Shown here piece after piece: positions 57,336 through 64,000 of a DNA stretch of 64,000 nucleotides. The translations under genes and the position numbers were made by a program. The notes under the pieces were generated by a model, which worked only from the letters and a program-made list of their open reading frames with translations, was not told the DNA's origin and ran no database searches. Positions within the stretch are counted from its first letter, which is position 1; the number at the start of each line of letters is the position of its first letter. Source of the stretch: Phoronis australis (lineage: Eukaryota; Phoronida; Phoronidae); the NCBI GenBank assembly GCA_002633005.1, contig NMRA01000289.1:346036-410035 (forward strand), given 5' to 3'.

Positions 57336-58650
57336 CGCATCCACAGGTAACTAATAAGTTTGTGTCTCACGTCATCATAACCATCAGCCTCCTTTAGGCT
57401 ATTAGTGTATGGCAAGCTGGACCATGTAACATTAAGTTGGAATCACCGTTAATCGCCTGTGGAAAAATGCATGTTTGCTCAGCACTATTGGCATTATACA
57501 AAGTCATGGAGGCACTATATCTGTTATTTTAACATTTTGACATCCCTTGAGGTTTGTTCAGTAATTGTATTAATATGCAGCTATGTTTACACATCACAAA
57601 ACAGCACTGGGCAGCTAATGTTACCAATGACTTTTCTAAGCTACCATTTTACTCCAGGTATGAAATGAATAGTATGGTGTAGCGTGTCACTGCCTCGGAA
57701 ATGTTATACATTTTTAAGTATTAGGTTGTGAACATTACATACATTGCATTCAAGCTTTATTCTGATTTACTGGTGTATCCATCCTTCAGTTACTCGAGAA
57801 ACCTACATAAAGCCTTTGCCTTTTGATAGTGTCAATTCACACTTTCTAATTTTCTTTTCATGGTAAGATAGTTGTCTCTGCAATGGCTACTGCTTGGAGC
57901 ATAAAATATGCATTTTGTTGAACATCATACTTGAGTCACAAATTAGAAATGTAAATCTGTGTCCATCCAGGGAAGTTCAGAATCAAATAAATTAAGTCTG
58001 TTGAACAGAATAAATTTCTTCTAACATAGTCATAATTTCTTTGAAGTTGTAAATTAAAGGTCATAATTTACATAGCAACTGAATGCGTGCATAATGCTAG
58101 CATTCTAATAGTAATGTTTCCATTATTGCCCTTTGTTAATGGCTTCGTTCTTCAATGCACTCTGTAGGATCTGTTTTCGAATAGTAAACTGTTTGTAAGT
58201 TTTCTAAAAATGCGTACGTAAATGTGTATGTCAAACTGTTTTCTATTTCTGACTGGTTTCTAGCTTAAATGTTAGACTAGCTGTTACCGGTGCTTAAGCA
58301 CAGGTAGCAGCTAGTGTATGGGAAATAGCTACACCTTCAAGTGAACATTAGTGTTAGTTATCGCAAGCAACGGGGACATTTCTTGAAGAGACCATTTTAT
58401 TTTAAAGCTTCAATCTGAATTTCTGTCAGATTTAGGCAGGCTGTACAGCTGGAGGATTCTTTCCTCAGGCAGTAAAAATATTGTTTTCTTTCCAGAACAT
58501 TTGACACTGCTGTAACACACTGTATGGTAATCAGCTTTTCTTTAATAAGTGAAAACTAAGGAATCATTGAAAAATGCTAGCATTGTATACAAAGTATGAC
58601 AGTGTATTTACAGAAGTCACATCATAAATGTACATACTAAGGTAGAAAGC

Positions 58651-59270
58651 CAGCTAGCTGTATGAAGACTATCGCCAACTTACAGCTAGGTAGCTGTGTC
58701 TTGAGCTCCTAAACTTCACACAATCCAGGTAGCTCAGCTGACGTCACCTCGTCGTGAAACTTATATCAGCAGAGCTAACAACCGGCGGGGGTGCATGCAG
58801 AATCTTTGGGAATCAACTGACACTCACGTTGCCCGCTGCAGTCATTTAAGTGATAAAAAATGTAATAAACGCCATTTTTGCATAATTCTCCGTCTTTTGT
58901 AACCCAGAAAGAATGTCGTCATTTTGAAAACACTACGCTCATGACGTGCACGTGCCATTTCCTACTGAAAATTTGCTATGTCTCTCGGGAGATGATAACA
59001 GCTTCGCAGCTAATTGAGTTTGATGGTCTTAAATACTAAAAACTTGTAACAAAATGAATCCAGTTCTGATCGCGATGACATGTACGCAACCTCTGTGAAG
59101 AGAAGAACAGTTGATTGTAGAATTGGGGAAATTGGCCAATAGGTATGCAATGACGCCAAAAGAAGACCCAAAAAGAGCACACCACAATTTTAGCAGCAAA
59201 ATGTCGCTAGAATGCCAATTTTTCCAACATTGGTAAATAATTAAGTTTACTCAAGGAAAAGTTTAGTTTT
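58651..59270 (+). repeat. Dispersed repeat, partner of 41918-42704
   Basis: It shares AGCTGTATGAAGACTATC, GTCACCTCGTCGTGAAACTT, GGGGTGCATGCAGAATCT, GCATAATTCTCCGTCTTTTG, GGGAGATGATAACAGCTTCG and TTTACTCAAGGAA in the same order. Located in RAB23 intron 1. Confidence 0.65.
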
Positions 59271-60080
59271 TACTGACATCATTAACTTTGGCGGCGTCAG
59301 GCCAGAAGAAGTATATGCACGACGGAAGCCGGAGGTAGGGAAATTTAAAGCCAACGGACTGACATCACCCAGGCCATTAAGTCGACTGACTCACATCACC
59401 AAGGCCAGTACAAAACTGGCTACCCTTCCTCTGCGTCCGTGAAGAAACGGCCCACGAGAAAAAATAGAACACCTCAAATCTAGAGGGCCAGTGCACTACA
59501 TGGGGCTTAGGCAGCGCCAAAATTGGCACAACTAAGGTCTGGAGTGGAACGGGGGGAGACGGAGTTTGTGTGAACGATGCATTTTATATAATAGACGGCA
59601 TGGCAGCTACACATTTAACCCACAGAACTTCATTTGATTCTGTAACATTTTTGTTACAAGGGTGTGGCTTAATGATATTTGTTAGCTTTAATCTTAATGC
59701 TTGAGACCACCTATTCAAATATCATTGCAAGAGACAACTAGGTGAAAGTTCAATCATATATTCTGGACAATGAGAAGGCACTAATAAATGTCAACAGTGT
59801 GCACTGACATGAGAGGCATGGCATTTGCCAATTGGGAGTTTAGAAGTGTCAAGTTTACATAGGGATTGTAGAAGAGCATATTTTCAGCTCAATCCTCAGT
59901 GAAGCATTGCCAAAATGGCAGTTGTTTTCAGGAGCACTGTGAACTTTAATAAATCATACTGAAGACCCTTCCCTAGCCCACATTTAAACTGAATGCTTAA
60001 TGAAAGTTAGTGCTCCTGAAAACAGTATCTATGTTTGTCTTTCTATTCTCGTTTTTCCATTCAAAAGTCTTTACTGTTGA

Positions 60081-60194
<114 letters not shown>

Positions 60195-61473
60195 TGACCT
60201 TTGGATATAATACATTACCTGAACATAAATACTTAAGTACAAAGTTCTCCAATTAACAATGTCTGTTCATTTGGGCCACTGCTTGCCATGGGCGAAATTT
60301 CTGTTTGAAAGGAAGACATTTTCCTTGTGAGTGTTTGCATGATGTGAAGTTCAGATTTCACAAATTCTCCTTAAGTTAGATGGTTCAGTGAAGTTAAACT
60401 GGATTTTGGAATGTAGGTGAATTTTGCAAGTTGCTTTGCTTCGGTTGTGAAAAGCACATTTCCAAAGGGTAAGAGCATGTCAATTGTTGAAGCAAAAGTT
60501 TTCTTTATTAAACAAAGTGCCTGTCACAACTGCCATCATTACAATATGTTCACAGCCTGCAATCGGTAGCCAGAATGTTGTTGCATATTGTCATTCAATC
60601 TAACCCCTGCTGTGTGAAGAACACCCCCAGCAGTCTTCCCCTAGGATAGATCAAAGAAATGCACTGTACAGTGACATTGTTCGCATTTATAGTGAGTTAA
60701 TTGTTGTCACCCTTCATGCTTGTGATAGGCCTACTGCAGGCTAGGATACAACCCACTTAAACAGCTTGCCTGAAGATGGTGTATTGGTGAGAGATGGAAA
60801 GCGTCCATAACAACATACTGAGGTGTTGTTCATTCTCAGTGTTAAGAAAATCAATAATGATCATAAATGAATTCAGAACTTGTGATTTAGTCTCACCAAT
60901 TTAGGACACAATATGGCTAACAAGTGAATTTTTTGTTTTTGTTAATTTTTCTTTTTCATAAAATATATTGTATTTAAAGATCTGTATTGTAGGTGACAAT
61001 GAGTTTGAGAAATTGTTGGCATTCTTGATAATGTTAAAAGCCTTTGAAAAATGAAAAAGATCAAATTTGGTGATCAATTTTGTTAGAAATTGGTTAGATT
61101 TTATGGTAGCCCTAGTTCCCCACAGGGTTGGTTCACTGTTGCATCAATCTCACCCTGCAGTAAGGCACAGCTGTTTCACCCCTTGGGCTGCTCCCATTAT
61201 GAAGGGTCAATGTTGTTGGTTGGATTGTCTGGCCTGGTGTTAGATTTATCAAGGATTAGGCTGGATTTAATCCAACTATTCACAGCCTAAGTGAAAATAA
61301 AGAATACAAATTTTCACCTGTCAGTCAAGATGATTAGGATCCAACAGCTCCATTGAGTTTGCTTCATCAGTTTTTGGGAGAATATATTGAAAGAGGACTC
61401 TGTGGTGCTTGACTACATGAAGTGCTTTTATTGTTTAATCTGACCAAGCTTTTAGGGAAAAGCACTTAGAGGA

Positions 61474-61487
61474 GCCGCCATCTTGGC
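61474..61487 (+). promoter_or_regulatory. YY1-like site in RAB23 intron 2
   Basis: GCCGCCATCTTGGC contains the full YY1 consensus (AAGATGGCGGC on the minus strand). Occupancy is unknown. Confidence 0.35.
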
Positions 61488-62207
61488 GACCACCATGGTT
61501 GGTACAAAGCGCAGTGGACTTACCAAATATTTAATGCACAGGATCATGGAAAGTTCTTTTTAATATGTAATAACGAAAGTCATTGCAAAACTCATGCTTA
61601 AATCAATATTTTTTAAAAATGCAAAAAAATGAATTTAGGATTTCAAATTTACTATTATCAGCAATAATTACAAAATGTTGAAAAAGTGCAGTTTGTGCTT
61701 AACCGTAATAACTTAATTTCAATCAATGTTATTCTTATTATTAATTTCGGGTTTTTACAAAAATTATTGCCCAATTTGCCTTTGCCCTGTTAAGTTAGCT
61801 AAAATGATAATTTTATTAGGCCTTTTTCTCTCCTAAAATTGGTCTCAAAATATTCCTTACTGAAATAAATTTTCTTAAAGTTCTCCTTGTTGAGATATGT
61901 AACAAAATGCACTTTACGTTGCAATAAACACGCCTTCTTGCATAATAATAACTTCTGATGTAGACCACTTACCATTAAGTGAAATTTTCTCGTATCGTTT
62001 CTTAGTCAAATTGGAAGCGAATTTAGAGCTTCAAAAAAGCTGGCAGCTCCTTATGGTGTAAGAGGTATATATTAATAATACACAGAAACGGTTCCTGGTG
62101 ATCAGTGCAATGTGCGGCCTGCACACCTTGTAGCAGACTGCTTGCATTTTTTATTTATTGGGAGAGGCCAGGCTTAACAAGTTGGATTGTCATGGCATGT
62201 TTTTTTT

Positions 62208-63470
62208 ATGCGCCCACATATTTATATGTGGACGCGTTATGCTGTCATCTCCGTCCATCCGACGTCAATCCGGCGTCCACTGCTCTATCTCCAAAACCCT
62301 TTGACAAATGTTTATGAAATTTGGCACATTTGTTCCATTTATGAATAAGACGGCATGAGCGAACTTTCGGACGGATGCGAATACCGCTGTGCCCCCTTGT
62401 GGCAATTTTATTTTTTTGCGTTTACCTCTGTATCTTTAAAAGTCCGTAACGGATTTTCATGAAATTTAATATGTGGGCACCTATTAGTGAAATGATGCTA
62501 TCCTCCCTTTTTTCGGATGGATTCGATGTAGTTTGCGCCACCTAGTGGCCATTTTTACTGTTTTTAAGTCTTTTTATTTGCGTCCACCCCTCTATCAACC
62601 AAACCGCTCAAAGGATGATTGTAAAAATTGGCATGTATGTGCTTACTATAAAGAAGACGGTTGACGATGATTTTCCGATGATTTCGACTACTGTGGCGTC
62701 TCCTAGTAGCAGTTTTGTTTTTGTTGCGCCTATGTCTGTCTCTCCTAAACCGTTAGCAGGATCGTTACTCAATTTAGCAAGTGTATTTATATGATGTTGA
62801 CTGCGAATGACGACGACTTTCATACAGATCCGACTACTGCTGTGCCCCTAGTGGCAATTTTAATTTTTTTACGTTTAATTTAGTATCTTCAAAGTCCTCA
62901 ACAGATTTTCATAAAATTATAAATATAGGCATCTATTGGTGTGATGATGCTGTCTTCCTACTTTTGGATGGAATCAAGGTATTTTGCACCACCTGGTGGC
63001 CATTTTTGCTCTTTTCAAGTCTTGTTTGGCGTCCACCCCTGTATCAACCAAATCAATTGAAAATTGGCATATATTTTCTCAGTGTGACGACGACCTTTTT
63101 TGATGGTGACTGACTACTGTAGCGCCTCCTAGTGGTAGTTTTGTTTTGCACCCATAGTTGTATCGCCTAAACCAACTGCAGGATCTTTACTAATAAGTGA
63201 ATTTATATGAAGATAACAACAGACGACGACTTTCAGGCGGATCCAACGGACACTGTGCCCACTAGTGGCAATTTCATTGTATTCTGTTTTCCTTTGTTTC
63301 TCTGAAGTTCCTTGACACATTTTTATGAAATATGGCATGTTCCTGTTTTTGGATGGATTGTATGTTTTTGCACCATCTAGTGGCCATTTTTATGATACAA
63401 ATAAATAACCCTAAAAACAAAACATTTGCAATGCATTCGTGGGTGCATTTCAATGCTCCGCGTTGCTCTT
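62208..63470 (-). mobile_element. Helentron-like element, inverted copy in RAB23 intron 2
   Basis: The 3' hairpin lies at 62208-62237 (one base differs in the outer arm) and the 5' end near 63436-63470 (GTGGGTGCATTTCAATGCTC then CGCGTTGCTCTTG). In between are about eight monomers with minus-strand CTCF-like heads, for example GCGCCACCTAGTGGCCA near 62535, TGCCCCTAGTGGCA near 62842, GCACCACCTGGTGGCCA near 62987 and GCGCCTCCTAGTGG near 63122. It is shorter and more diverged than the copy at 3.9-5.86 kb. Frames at 62608-62823, 63129-63338 and 63274-63522 (minus) are repeat read-through. Confidence 0.75.
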
Positions 63471-63744
63471 GTTGTGTTGAGCGTGGTCTCAAGAAACATT
63501 GAACTGTCCTTTGGAAACCCATAAATCACTTCTCATCTAAGTAAGAGACTAGTTGAAACCAGCATTACAGCGGAAATTGAGCGTATTAATTAAAAGTTTG
63601 CTTCTTCATTAGAATGCTTTTTTATTGATGCTTTACTTTTCCTTTTGCCTGTTTCTGTTCAAAACTGAATTGACAAACTAAAATTTCACTCATCTTCCAG
63701 CATTGCATTCAGATTTAAAGAAATCTTTATTTCTCGTGCCACAG

Positions 63745-63901
63745 GTGCTCAAGCCTGTGTTCTGGCTTTCTCGACGACAGACAGAGACTCCTTTGAAGCG
63801 GTCGAGTCATGGAAAAAGAAGGTGGAGGATGAAGTGGGAACAATCACCATGGTGATAGTGCAGAACAAGATTGATCTGTTAGATCAGGCTGTGGTAGACC
63901 A
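63745..63901 (+). CDS. RAB23: RAB23 coding exon 3, partial gene end (residues 81-132)
   Basis: It completes G81 and reads AQACVLAFSTTDRDSFEAVE, then SWKKKVEDEVGTITMVIVQ and NKIDLLDQAVVD. The G4 guanine-specificity motif NKID is residues 121-124. The exon ends CCA before donor GTAAGT (63902), so codon 133 is split. The G5 SAK-like motif, hypervariable tail and C-terminal prenylation cysteine lie outside the window, about 105 residues by family length. No frameshift or stop breaks the 398 coding bases seen. Confidence 0.95.
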
Positions 63902-64000
63902 GTAAGTTAATGGTTGCTAGGTTTCAAATCAACATATATTATACTAGAAGTATTTCTCACAAAAAGTTAACATTTTTGCTTCAAAAATATGAGCGCATAT

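Overview
The window looks like AT-rich nuclear DNA from an animal, most likely an invertebrate deuterostome or lophotrochozoan. The evidence is long introns with GT/AG borders, a very high density of small non-autonomous transposons, a trinucleotide microsatellite, and one recognisable gene: the small GTPase RAB23, split into exons. The species cannot be fixed from the sequence. It is a draft assembly: there are three long N gaps (13751-14451, 45379-45911, 56696-57051) and five single-n joins (18123, 23559, 42780, 44088, 56303). At most of these the same sequence is present on both sides, so several apparent duplications or palindromes may be unmerged contig ends or alleles.

Layout. 1-1.0 kb: degenerate tandem repeats and a tiny copy (about 700-841) of the dominant repeat family. 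1.1-1.85 kb: a cluster of about 60-bp hairpin repeats. 2339-3705: an element with long inverted arms. About 3.9-5.86 kb: the fullest copy of the dominant family, a Helitron/Helentron-like non-autonomous element with about 150-bp monomers in a 450-bp trimeric period. A shorter copy follows at 6.17-6.83 kb. 8113-8760: an intact 215-codon reading frame with two CxxC pairs, behind a good splice acceptor. 10.7-12.57 kb and 42.7-44.5 kb: two copies of one transposon with 31-bp subterminal repeats. 15.1-18.9 kb: copies of a long-terminal-inverted-repeat element, including a large palindrome around 18123. 19.7-27.1 kb: small GC-rich dimeric elements and a 1.34-kb duplicated block. 28.2-28.7 kb: an element with perfect 14-bp terminal inverted repeats. 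32-38 kb: an AGGGCC-ended element family with copies at 20.2, 32.1, 35.1 and 37.8 kb. 44.8-46 kb: an ACTCGA-rich stretch and a 57-59-bp minisatellite running into a gap. 46-54 kb: mostly unremarkable intergenic or 5' intronic DNA.

RAB23 occupies the right end on the plus strand. The first coding exon lies at 54470-54624, with 5' UTR from 54338. Exon 2 is at 60098-60183 and exon 3 at 63745-63901. The rest lies beyond the window. The three exons join in frame and encode residues 1-132 of a protein usually about 237 residues long, with the P-loop, switch and NKID motifs intact. Intron 2 holds an inverted copy of the dominant repeat, ending about 280 bp before exon 3.

The most interesting signal is the dominant repeat. 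Every roughly 150-bp monomer begins with a motif close to the CTCF core (CCACTAGGGGGCGC-like), so one 2-kb element carries about eleven regularly spaced CTCF-like sites. Its ends carry a short subterminal inverted repeat and a 3' hairpin, and the 3' hairpin alone also occurs twice elsewhere in the window.
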